This document shows positions 12,601 to 21,828 of a DNA stretch of 64,000 bases, one piece after another (the first letter of the stretch is position 1; each line of letters opens with the position of its first letter). A program made the translations under genes and the position numbers. A model generated the notes under the pieces. The model was not told the origin of the DNA. It worked only from the letters and a program-made list of their open reading frames with translations, and did no database searches. The DNA lies in NCBI RefSeq assembly GCF_032362555.1, contig NC_083510.1, positions 8,893,501-8,957,500 on the forward strand, given 5' to 3'. Source of the stretch: Amyelois transitella (taxonomy: Eukaryota > Arthropoda > Insecta > Lepidoptera > Pyralidae).

Positions 12601-15600
12601 AAAAAGAATAGGACCACTCCATCTCTTTCCCATGGATGTCGTAAAAGGCGACTAAGTGATAGGCTTACAAACTTGGGATTCTTTTTTAGGCGATGGGCTA
12701 GCAACCTGTCACTATTTGAATCTCAATTCTATCATTAAGCCAAATAGCTGAACGTGGCCATTCAGTCTTTTCAAGTCTCTTGGCTCTGTCTACCCCGCAA
12801 GGGATATAGACGTGACCAAATGTATGTATGTATGTATGTATTTTTGTTACAATTTATGTGCAACAAAGGGTATTCTATCTTTCTATGTAATCCTCTTTAA
12901 AAAAAGCCGCTTTGATGTTGTGTGTGGTCATCACCAAATTTCTGTTGTCTGTAAAATATTTTTCGAGTTTACCGTTGTGCGTTAAAATGTGAAATATATC
13001 CACTTTTTCATTTTAAAACTGCCTTCATTTCAAATCTTATCAATAAGTATAACATATACTTTAATCAGCTTAATTGAAACTCCGCTTCCAAATACAGATT
13101 AGACTAAACAAGATTGATATTATCGGAAGGAACCTAAAAGTATGAATGTATTTAGTATGTAGGATCCGTCTGGCCGTCACCCAGTTAAGCTTCGTTGTAT
13201 GGACTGCGTGTTACAGTGTTTACGACCTTACAGCCTTCGTAGTCATCGAATTCGTCATCTAGATTAGACAATACATGCTCTCCTTTCACTATCAATAGTG
13301 TCGTCATTGGTACATGTTCCAAAATCGTCGTAACACAAGAATTCATACAAGTGGACACGATTAGAATCGTACAAATTTGGAGTAAAGAATCACCGAAGAA
13401 CATCTGAAAGATATACATAGTTATTAAGGGCAATTCTAGAAAGATATTCTATACTGTGTAATTAACCAAATGTGGAAAAAATAATCAGATATATTCAGTT
13501 CTGACTCTTAATATAACCTATAATCAAAATAATTCAACGTTTAAGTTGATCAAAGACTTATTAACACTTAAAAACAATTCATTTCTGAGCATGCTATCAG
13601 AACCTTTTTTGTTGTTGCAAAATTATATCATCCAAAGCAATATGCTGAGCAGTTACTATTACGGGAACATTCACCTCTTCCTTGCGTCTACACGACACGC
13701 ATGATTCATCATGAGATTCATTCTTACGATTACCTGGAATTAGATTTTATTTACGTTCCCACATTTAGCAAAAATTTTTTATGACTACGTAAAGTAACGT
13801 TTAGGAGATCTGGATCGACAACATTTTCGGCTGTATATAAATAACCTCGCAGTATTTATAAGTTAAATTTCCAAGTCCCACGGCAATTAGGAAAAGATCA
13901 TGAACCATCATTACCTGTCTGGCTACTGAATTCTAAACATCAATCTTATTAAGTGATGAGTATTAAGGTACTTTTATATTCATCTCAAAATAAATTTTAC
14001 GTTTCAACATAAACATTGTTGTTTATCGTAAATCACACACAATCTCCACAATTTCTTCTTTGATTTGTTGGAGCCACCACTCCAGATTCCGAAAGAATTT
14101 TCATGCAATCAATCATCAATGCTTTTCATGTGCGCTGCCTTTTTTAATGATTTTTCCTATATATTTTGGTTTACTGAAAGAAAATCCCAATTGGAATAAG
14201 TCCGCTATTGTACATATTCTCCTTAATCCAATAACTGTTTTGTAATTTGATATAATAATTTTTATGTGCAATACAGAGTTTACAAACAAACAAACAAATT
14301 TATATTCTGTCCCACAACCAAGACGATTTAATACCTCGTTACGCGTTACAAATCGCGACCAAACAAAACGGTTCAAAAACGCCCCTTCCCATATTGCAGA
14401 AACTGTCACACACACTTTAACAGCGGGCATGTCAACGTCTTCATTCCTTATTGCATCACAAAGCAAGGCGAGTGCATGTAATTTACAGGTAATTGCAAGA
14501 AGTGACAGAAGAGGACTCGCGCCGGTGACTTTGCTCAGTGTAGCTACCTTTTGACCTGGTTTTCACGGTTGCTTTGAAGCTATGATGTACTGAAGGGTCT
14601 CGTTTTAGAAATGGATTTTTAATCGATATTTACTTATGCAATGTAAGGTGAAGTTCCAATTCAATATTTGAGATATATGTTATAGCTATTTTATCCTAAC
14701 AAATTTTAATTGATTTAAATTAACAACTGAATTGGCCTAAATAGCAAGAAATAATGTAGCTACAACTGAAGGAGGCTATAACACATGATTTGGTTGAACA
14801 AGACTAAAAAGAAGAATTGATAGGATTATTCATCGATAATTTAACAAGAAGTTTAGTAGTAGTGACACTATAACATATAAAATTATTTATTTAATTTTCT
14901 TTAAAAAGTATTTATTTCAAGAAATGTGTCAGTTTTGTAAGTTTCTTTAGTGACACAGTTTCACTATTCTGTACATTAGACTAACCCAAATATCTACCGA
15001 TGTTATTCGACTTTTCTTAAATTTTCATAATATATTGTTGAATCATTAATAATTTAAAATAAAACTGGTTAAGAAACTTAATCGCATTCCCACAGGGCTT
15101 GGTTTATCAATGAGATTATTAAAATTCTGAAGCTACTAATATGGAAGCAGTTAATATAAACCATTACAAAATGTCACCCAATGCTAACATCCTCCTTAAT
15201 ACAGTCAGATGTCTATCAAGAAGATATAAGATGTTTACAAGTTTTCAACGCTTATATTACATCCTTTTTGATAAATTCAATCTGTACGTACGTACATGTA
15301 CCTATGTTTGAAAAAACTTATGTTTTAATGGTATTAATGTTACATTGGGTAACTTACATTTTTGAATAGTATATACTTTTAAAAAGTATGAGTGTACATT
15401 GAATGAGTATTTAAAAAATAAGTATTAATTGGGTGATCAAGTAATAGTAGTCGTTTGACAATTTAAAAAATTACTTCTGTTTGTAAAAAAAAACGCTTGT
15501 CTCTGGACGCGGCGAACAACTGGATTTTACTGGTAACTGTAGAACTAAGAAAAAGTACTAACAATTATGAAATATTCTTGACTTATCAGTGGATTTTTCA

Positions 15601-16995
15601 CTTTCACTAAGACTAACACACAGATAAACTGTTTGTAAGAAACTGAAATAGACAGTATTGTGGAGCTTTAGAAGAAGGGAAAGCATTTTTTGGGTAGCTT
15701 TATTGTAGCTGTGTTATTTTATGCATTTTTATAGTGCATAAAACTTATTACATATAGAAAAATAAAGGCAAGAACCGAACAAATTTGTAAGTTCAATATT
15801 ACTTTTACATGAGTAGGGGTTGATTACATGCCTCTACAATCGAGTCATGTAAGTAAATAATAGGCAAATCACGTATCTTGATGGTATTCCAGCATAGTGG
15901 ATAATGTACGGAACCTAATTAGTTCCTTATGGCCTATTGTCTAAGCTAGTAAGGTTAGTCATTCTTGTTAACTTGAGGTAAAAGCTAACGTATGGTATAA
16001 CAAAATATACATTCGTGAACTTGTTATTTGGAGAATGCGTAATGATATTTACCATTATTTTACATGTAATATTATTAAGTTAATAACTTAATGATGGAAA
16101 AAAATATTAAAGTATGCAATTAAAGTAAACTGTTAAATAAGAAATTCCTAGCTACTTTTACAGTTTAGGGCAACACTCATCAATTAATCAATGCCTATAA
16201 AATTAAATGTTGCGTTATTTAAAGATAGACAAAGTACAGTCGAAAATACTGAAAAAGCTGTGGCATAGTTAAATGTTTATACGGAAATTCCCACGAGAAT
16301 CGGAAATAAATGAAACTTTTCTTTACTCGGGTGGAGCTTTTGTCGACATAATCAATAACATATATATGTTTTCCCGCACTGATAATTAAACCTTTCAAAT
16401 TTGGCACTTGCTATCAGTTAACAAAAATGTGAATACAAGAATGAGTGTTTAATGTATTCACGAAAATTAAGTCAGAGTTAACAAATTCTACGTTATTTGT
16501 ATGTTGATTAATAATTTAAATTGAATGTCATCATAACTTAGCTACTTGAAAATCTATGGGACATAGTGCTTTACTAAGTAGTGTTGATTTAACTATGTTT
16601 ATGAATATGGATATGAATATTACAAGTCTCATTCATTTTAATTGCAGTTTATAATTTAATTTGTAGTTTACTTTTTTTCACTAAATATCTTGTTTATTTT
16701 ACATAAATTAGTTTCAGATTTATCTGATAAACTAAAAAAATAGTTTACATTAAGACAAATATTAGAGATCATGCTGTTTAGGTTTGTAAGAAATGAGTTC
16801 AAAAAAATCTAAAACAAATTGTATGAATTTATGCGCTTTCGGGAGTAACTATTTCAGAAATATCCCCGGAAGCCGATTAAAAAAAGTAAAAAAAGAAGAG
16901 TGAAAATCAGAAAAAAATCCTTGCAATCTTCCACTTATCATCCACATTAATTATTAAAAAAATAATTTAAAATTACTTACAACGTGTTTGGCCAT
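2757..16995 (-). CDS. Uncharacterised secreted P/Q/G-rich protein, 290 aa, nine exons
   Basis: Exons, 5' to 3' on the minus strand: 16995-16981, 8177-8077, 7726-7662, 6237-6125, 5463-5384, 4814-4735, 4311-4137, 3488-3373, 2884-2757. Every junction keeps frame, and the coding sum is 873 nt including TAA. Exon 1 gives MAKHV and exon 2 supplies the hydrophobic core (YLLSCLWLAVSA), so the signal peptide spans intron 1 with likely cleavage before APPSPP. The mature part is Gln/Pro-rich, then carries two related segments (VFIVHMPVPGYRPG and QPVYIVAAAPQ), then a VLLDPSGQAVISP/VGYPRQFG region and a Gly-rich stretch, and ends in a charged Lys/Arg/Glu tail. I recognise no enzyme or adhesion domain. It is probably an extracellular structural or matrix-type protein; function unknown. 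The exon 5 donor (AG/GTCCCG) is weak but is the only phase-consistent choice I see. Confidence 0.85.
5656..5822 (+). mobile_element. Family A element, 5'-truncated copy
   Basis: This copy begins inside the family at GTTAAGGGATAGGC, continues through GGCGATGGGCTAGCAACC and GTTGGCTCTGGCTACCGCGCAAGGGATATAGAC, and ends in ATGTATGTATGTA. It lies about 27 bp before the next copy in the same direction, in the intron between exons 4 and 5 of the minus-strand secreted-protein gene. Confidence 0.8.
5850..6114 (+). mobile_element. Family A element abutting exon 4, with 13-bp target duplication
   Basis: This is a near-full-length copy from the GTGCCGTGTGGTCCCCGGCACC head to the (ATGT)n tail. The 13-bp sequence ATTTGTTCACCTG occurs directly before it (5837-5849) and directly after it (6115-6127). 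A duplication of this length fits target-primed (LINE-type) insertion. The right-hand copy contains the last three bases of exon 4 and its GT donor on the minus strand. Confidence 0.85.
6571..6605. repeat. (AT)n microsatellite
   Basis: About 17 AT units follow the 3' end of the retrotransposon fragment at 6688-7233, so it may be that element's simple-repeat tail. Confidence 0.85.
6688..7233 (-). mobile_element. C-terminal fragment of a non-LTR retrotransposon polymerase (jockey-like)
   Basis: An open frame of 181 codons has the layout seen after the reverse transcriptase palm in jockey-type LINEs: a segment like YFHSLLSYGLLLWG, then IQKRAVRAIYGL, then a basic stretch with RLSKVSKSFMGNCIRFYNRLPE. 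The catalytic FADD region is absent and the upstream side runs into T-rich sequence with stops, so this is a 5'-truncated insertion lying in intron 3 of the first secreted-protein gene. Downstream comes an (AT)n tract. The intact frame suggests a fairly recent insertion. Not a host gene. Confidence 0.85.
7400..7545 (-). mobile_element. Family A element, decayed fragment
   Basis: The reverse-oriented landmarks ACGTCTTTATCCCTTATAGGGTA, CTAATGGCCTTTCAATC and CAGGTCGTTAACTCATCGCCTAAAA are recognisable but heavily mutated. Confidence 0.6.
8779..9331 (+). mobile_element. Family B (CCCGCGACTTCGTCCGCG) repeat split by a family A insertion
   Basis: The left part (8779-8875) starts CTAGCTATGCCCGCGACTTC and includes GGGCATCACTGAAGCCCTCAAGG. 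The right part (9135-9331) continues with CACATTTTCCATTATTTCTTCG and ends GCTTTATAATATTAGTATAGAT. The copy at 61903-62176 has the same two halves joined, which shows that the 259-bp family A element at 8876-9134 is a later insertion. Confidence 0.8.
8876..9134 (+). mobile_element. Family A element nested in family B, with 12-bp target duplication
   Basis: ATCTTTTTTCAC lies immediately left (8864-8875) and immediately right (9135-9146) of the insert, so both ends are defined: about 259 bp, head GGTTCCCAGCACCAATAC, tail ATATGTATGT. The variable-length duplication and simple-repeat tail point to retroposition, not cut-and-paste transposition. Confidence 0.88.
9720..9910 (+). mobile_element. Family C repeat, diverged
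   Basis: It contains CGTGAGGAAACTTGCATGTTCACCAGATTGAATG, the core seen in better copies at 18690-18880 and 42460-42640, followed by GACGCAACCGGGAATAAGCC, which recurs near 45035. No coding frame. Confidence 0.5.
10868..11125 (+). other. Open frame of 85 codons inside an intron, doubtful gene
   Basis: This plus-strand frame lies antisense within the 8.8-kb first intron of the minus-strand gene. It has an acidic central part and no signal peptide, membrane segment or motif I know. Length alone is not convincing in AT-rich DNA, and I see no clear flanking splice sites. I list it only because its composition (many Asp/Ser codons, few repeats) is less obviously random than that of its neighbours. 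Confidence 0.12.
11830..12540. mobile_element. GC-rich repeat remnant, probably a retrotransposon fragment
   Basis: Base composition jumps well above the surroundings, especially 12220-12490, which has short open frames with Arg/Pro/Gly-rich translations. This resembles a 5' or untranslated part of a LINE. I cannot name the family, and no reverse transcriptase motif is visible. Confidence 0.4.
12596..12842 (+). mobile_element. Family A element, 5'-truncated
   Basis: It starts at AATACAAAAAAGAATAGGACC (head missing), keeps all later landmarks including CTACCCCGCAAGGGATATAGACGTGACC, and ends in five or so ATGT units. Confidence 0.85.
13185..13403 (-). CDS. Possible alternative last exon: small secreted peptide, 72 aa
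   Basis: On the minus strand a good acceptor (TATATCTTTCAG) directly precedes an ATG that opens a 72-codon frame ending in TAA. The N-terminus (MFFGDSLLQICTILIVSTC) looks like a signal peptide. The rest has an acidic patch (DDEFDDYEG) and three Cys after the hydrophobic core. It lies inside intron 1 of the first secreted-protein gene. Its acceptor is phase 0, the same phase as the MAKHV exon donor, so it could be an alternative terminal exon of that gene (about 77 aa), or a separate gene with a non-coding first exon. No family recognised. Confidence 0.4.
   Translation of the reverse strand: MFFGDSLLQICTILIVSTCMNSCVTTILEHVPMTTLLIVKGEHVLSNLDDEFDDYEGCKVVNTVTRSPYNEA
13597..13733 (-). CDS. Possible terminal exon of an unidentified gene
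   Basis: An acceptor (CTAATTCCAG) is followed by a frame of 45 codons including TGA, with a hydrophilic translation containing a CVSC pair and ending ILQQQKRF. It needs a phase-1 donor upstream, so it cannot join the phase-0 MAKHV exon, and I found no matching upstream exon between 13.7 and 17 kb. It could be a genuine orphan exon or chance. Confidence 0.22.
13860..13930 (+). mobile_element. Fragment of a tRNA-headed SINE
   Basis: The stretch from AAGTCCCACGGCAATTAGGAAAAGATCATG matches, with changes, the block CAAGACCCAGGGCAATCAGAAAAAG beside the tRNA-like head of the copy at 41880-42145. Confidence 0.4.
14000..16980. other. Intron sequence without a recognised feature
   Basis: This is the upstream part of the first intron of the minus-strand secreted-protein gene. 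The overlapping open frames at 14116-14466 (minus) and 14264-14554 (plus) sit in somewhat less AT-rich DNA but show no motif, splice pattern or start context that I trust. Confidence 0.4.
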
Positions 16996-17074
16996 TTTGA
17001 AAACAGAGTTTTTGCGCGGGAAACACGCGCACGCGCCACTCGCACGGAGAATATGTGCCGCGGGACTCAATCCT

Positions 17075-17085
17075 CTTATATTTAT
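17075..17085 (-). promoter_or_regulatory. TATA-like box of the first secreted-protein gene
   Basis: On the minus strand the motif ATAAATATAAG lies about 80-90 nt upstream of the MAKHV start codon, followed by an unusually GC-rich leader (about 17065-17005). A transcription start some 30 nt below the box would give a 5' UTR of roughly 55 nt. I could not place a clear initiator. Confidence 0.4.
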
Positions 17086-18689
17086 GTCTGTCTGTCCACG
17101 CGTTGTAAACACCATGTATGGGAACTTATGAAAAACATCACAAACATTAAAAAATGAAATTAATCGCATCTTCAAATTTTGCGCGTCCACGCTGATTTGA
17201 AAGTGATGGTAAAACATGGTGTGGTTTTTTGTAACGGTCAATCAAGGGAAAGCCTTTAAATTTGAGATTAATCCTTTTACGAGTAGTTGATTGACTAACA
17301 ACCAGTCACTAACGAATGAATCTCAGGCTTAATGTGACTTCTACTCTTGTGGCTATTGGCTCTGCCTACTGCATAAGAGATAAAAACGAGATAAGTACTT
17401 ATATGATGTAAATTTAACAACTTAAATTTTGATCGTCGCTTGCTATTGGAATTGTTGACTCTGCATAAACTGCTGTCAAAGTTTTGAGTGACATGGCAAG
17501 GAACACAAATGTTAATTGTGATTATTTGCTTTGTCTTCACCGCAAGGTATGCAAAAGTAATATTATTTATACACGTTATAATTGTGTGATCAACGGCTTA
17601 AAGTGCCTAGTGAAATATTTTAACGAATTTTTAATCCTAGGTGTCTATCAATACAGTTAACAGACGATACGGAAGTAAGCAATACATTTTCACACAAACA
17701 GGTACTTTATTGTAAGACTTCACTTTATGACTAAACTTTTCTGGCATTTAGCCAAGAATCTTCATCTAAGAATATTGTGGTAATGTTAAATTCTTCACCT
17801 TTATTGAATCCGAGAAATAACAGCTGAAAATGTGGAAATACCCAGAGATACTTTGGTGACTTTTTCTTAAACAAGCCCTTAAAAGTTTCAAACTTCTATT
17901 TGAGATTATGATTACCAGATGCAAATGATTGATTACCTTTAGAAGTTACATTAAATCCCAACTTTATTTGACTAATTTGTTTATTTGTTAGTTAACTCTT
18001 AGCGCGTTATCTACTGAAGCGATTTTCTTGAAAGTTGAGAAGGACATTGGGCACCTTTTGTCCCAATAAAAACTAATGATCCCGTGCAATTTGCGAAAAA
18101 CCTAGGTTCTTTTATAGAATGTGCTAAATTCTTGCGTGCGAAGCCGCTGGTTAAAGCTAGTTAGTCTATAAAATTTAAAGAGTCTTCTCGTTTTATCCAA
18201 GTTGCCATCATCATATTTCGACGAGATGATGTCGAGAGTATAACTTTTAAAAATCTGTTCACGACTTGATGTAATGACAAATCGGGTAAGAAATATAAAA
18301 AAACAGTCGATATAAGAACCCTCTTTTCTGAAGTCAGTTGAAAAAAAAAATAAGAGAAATAAACGTTCTTTTGTGATATATGACGAACTGCAAAATGTTC
18401 CATACAAAAAGCTACACGGTTTTTCTTGGAATGCTTTTATACTTGTTTGCGTATTTTCTCAAAACTGTATTGCACTTTCTGTGCGTTTACTCATCACGAC
18501 AACCACAAGGCTAAAGTACTTACCTATTGCATGAGACAGTCAGGAACTAAAATATATTTTTGCCAAACAATCATTACTCATAAAGGAAATTGATAATAAT
18601 TATAATTTTTGTTACCTATTTAACTTTAAGCAAATTTCTATTAATTAGAAATATTTTTTAAGTGACGTATGTACTTACACACAGTCACC

Positions 18690-18880
18690 TGCAGAGTATC
18701 GGTGGTCAAATCGTGATGTTTGATACGCATAAGGGTACACGTTCAAATCCCACCATGGACAATGAATATTTCGGAACATATATGCATAGTTTGAAAACTA
18801 ACCGATGCTCTTACGGTAAGGGAAACCTGCACATTCAGGCAACTGGATGTGCAATCATTATCCTATATGAGTAAAGGTTC
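18690..18880 (+). mobile_element. Family C repeat with tRNA-like B box
   Basis: A GTTCAAATCCCACC string (RNA polymerase III B-box-like) is followed by CTTACGGTAAGGGAAACCTGCACATTCAGG and CAACTGGATGTGCAATCA. The same order, in either orientation, appears at 42460-42640 and 47890-48150. This fits a tRNA-derived SINE. Confidence 0.55.
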
Positions 18881-19321
18881 AACTGCAACTGTTTGTAACG
18901 AATAAACTCAAAAACTACGAGACTTATTTTTACGAATTTTGGCCCAGATATTATGTAGAATAGATATTCAAAGAGTAACATTAGGATTTTTTTCTAGAAA
19001 TTCAATCAAAAGCTAATTTAAAACTTTATATAATTCATAAAATTTATAACAAAACAATTACTAATCCTTTCCTGGTGGTTCATAGTTTGAAGTAACATAT
19101 TATTGTAAGGTGAGTCAAATGGGATTTCCAATGCCGACGCATATTTTACCTTTATATCGATGTCCTAATACTAGAAATTTAAAAACCACAATTTTGTTCC
19201 ATTTGCTTGGAAAAAATATATGATAAATACCATTTAGCACCATTTTATAGTTTTAAATGTTTCCATCCCGTGGGAATTTACAGATATACTTTCACAGTGC
19301 TGCCATGCCGCATTTCGCCAT

Positions 19322-19445
19322 TTTGCCCGCGACTGCGCCCGCGTGGAACTACCCTACGCGCTTCTCTGTATGCAAAATTTCATAGAGATAGGTTCAGTGC
19401 ATTGTCTGGGTTACAAATAAGCTTACTTTATAAGTATAGATGTAG
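19322..19445 (+). mobile_element. Family B-like fragment
   Basis: It begins TTTTGCCCGCGACTGCGCCCGCGTGGAACTACC and ends with ACTTTATAAGTATAGATGTAG, the family's terminal style, with a different middle. Confidence 0.5.
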
Positions 19446-19986
19446 ATTTTTGAAAACTTTGCAAATTTTATTAGGCTAAAATCAGAAAATACAGATTGTG
19501 AATAACTTTAATTTAAATAAATTTATGACACATTTTAGTTTATTAAAAACTTATTTCGATACAATGTTAGTTAGATATGTTTTTATTATGTATCTTTATT
19601 CTAATTTAATCAGGAAAATGAGTCAAGTTACTACTGCGCACTAAATCCATATTATTATTGTAAGAGCGAAAACAACCTTGTCTTTCTGTCTGTTTCACCT
19701 TTTTTCGCAAGTTAACTGCTAAACCGATTTTTGTAAAATTTTATGAAGCTTGTCACTAAATGATGTCTTCTTATTCCTGACATATGCAGAGAAAGTGGTT
19801 GTAAAATAGATATTAGTATAGAATTAAATGGGGAGAGAAACGCGGACGGAACCGCGGTCAGAAACTAACTCATTAATAAATGCAATAATCCATATTGTGT
19901 TTGTGTTCAATCGTATTACTGTTTTCTATACCACGTGTAAAATTAACATGTAAATGAGTAGGATTAGACGTAAAACCATCAAATTA

Positions 19987-20213
19987 AACATACATACATA
20001 TAATCACGACTATATCCCTTGCAGGGTAGACAGAGCCAACAGTCTTGAAAACGACTGAAAGGCCACGTTCATCTGTATAGCTTTATGATAGAATTGAGAT
20101 TCAAAAAGTGACAGGTTAGTTTACAAGCCAATTCCTTAGCCGCGTTTTATGAAGTCTATGGGGAAGATATGGAGTGGTCCTATTCTGAAGTGCCCGGAAA
20201 CCACACGCCACAA
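19987..20213 (-). mobile_element. Family A element
   Basis: Reverse-oriented copy: the CATACATACATA tail comes first, then TCCCTTGCAGGGTAGACAGAGCC, the ATTGAGATTC block and a diverged head ending near GGAAACCACACGCC. A deletion removes much of the GGCGATGGGCTAGCAACC region. Confidence 0.8.
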
Positions 20214-21828
20214 ATTAATCGTATTCCGTTTTTATATTTAACACAGCAGTTTAAAAAAGAAGTTGTTAAATTCAACCAATCCAGGATCCATGATCAAAAG
20301 CCTGGTTCCTCTGCAGAATGAAGAGAGTGTAACTGGTACTTAAGCCAAAAGCAGAAAAAAATAAAGGTTGTTAGACTTAATAGCTTATTATTTATCTTCT
20401 TAATTCTAGCTGCGCAACCCACAGGCGGGATCAACCTTTGAAACCTTTTTAGTTGGAATTTTGAGTTGATACTTGTAAAGCCACTAATTCAGATGTGGGC
20501 ATAATTTTCTTTACACTTTATATACGAGAACTAGACTCTACCTAGGGAATAATGCTTGTCATGAATTTTGCTATATAAAATTTAAAAGGCGCGAAGTAGT
20601 ACAGTCTAGATACTGGTTTAATAAAATTTAGACAAATTATTAGTTTTGAGAAAACAATATACACATTTTCTTATACCAAGTGTACCAATTTTGTTTTTTT
20701 TTAAGGTGTTAATCTACTACTTGGTAAAATGAAATGTACAATAAATAGTTTCATATCACGTTGATATGATACCGTTGTTTATTGCCATGTAAGTATAGAG
20801 ATGCTATCAAGTAAATGTCTTATGCATAGTGATGTAGAATCAAGATGGATATTAAGGATGGAAAGTCTGAAATAATTATAAAGTTGAAGAATTCTCCATT
20901 GTTTGATGGGAATCGGTTCAAGAAATAAATTTAGGTGTTGACTTATGTAAGTTTTGAGTCAATAAGTAGAAAATCGAATGGGTAGGTATGGACAAAGACG
21001 TGACTTTATGTATGTATGTAAGTAGTTACTCATGGATTGCATAAAAGTATTGTGTTTTGAAGAAGGATAGCAGATAGTAGAGTAGTAGAATACAGGATCG
21101 TGGTCATAGGCTATAAGGCTTTTCTCCAGTCAGGCAAGAACACAATCGGGTGAAAAATTATTTTATAGATAATATGGGGCAACGGTTTGTGAGCTTGGTT
21201 AATCTCTGTTATATCACAGAAAGTCAAGATATCGTTACCTATGACCTCAACAAACTCCAATTTCGACCTAAATCATGAAATATCCAACTCGTCTTTCTTA
21301 AAAAATGCTGTACTATAAAATAGGTTTTTTTTTAATAATCTGGGAATTTGCCACCCTTCAAACATACCAGAGGTTGTTATTGAGGAATTGACAAAGACAC
21401 ATATTGGAAATAATTTAATCATTAGTATAAGAATAAAAATAATAAATATTGATTGTATTTATAAGTAGATCATTATTACAATGATTTTTAGTCTCATTTA
21501 GACATTATTATCACGTTTACTTATTTTCATAGTTCTTAAGTATTTAAGTTATAATAAAGGGGAATAAATGTGACAAAATTTTCATTAAGTTGCGTAATGG
21601 ATACGAGGAGCAAATGAAATTACCCTAGAATGGAAATGGGTAAAAAATCATGATGTGAGTCATTAACCATCACTCATTGCGATTATAATTCAATTTTTAA
21701 TTTTGCTAAATCAATTTAACTTTTGTTTTAAAACTGTTATGGCACTTATTTAATCTAAAGATATCTTTTAGATTTTATATGTCTTTTTTAGATTTATCAT
21801 GATTGTAAGTATTTCAGGAGTAATCATA

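Larger units (their letters stand above)
17096..21828. other. Intergenic region with repeat fragments
   Basis: I see no gene between the first secreted-protein gene and the end of the three-module locus. It contains a decayed family A fragment (17300-17410), a family C copy (18690-18880), a family B-like fragment (19322-19445), a family A copy (19987-20213), and a short ATGT-tailed fragment (about 20990-21025). Confidence 0.5.

Noticed and set aside
14116-14554. Overlapping sense and antisense frames of 116 and 96 codons
   Set aside because: No motif, no splice context and mutually overlapping; probably an old repeat or chance.
18102-18407. Two minus-strand frames of 101 and 80 codons over the same DNA
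   Set aside because: Both are rich in Phe/Tyr/Ile from AT-rich DNA, overlap in different frames, and show no splice or start signals.
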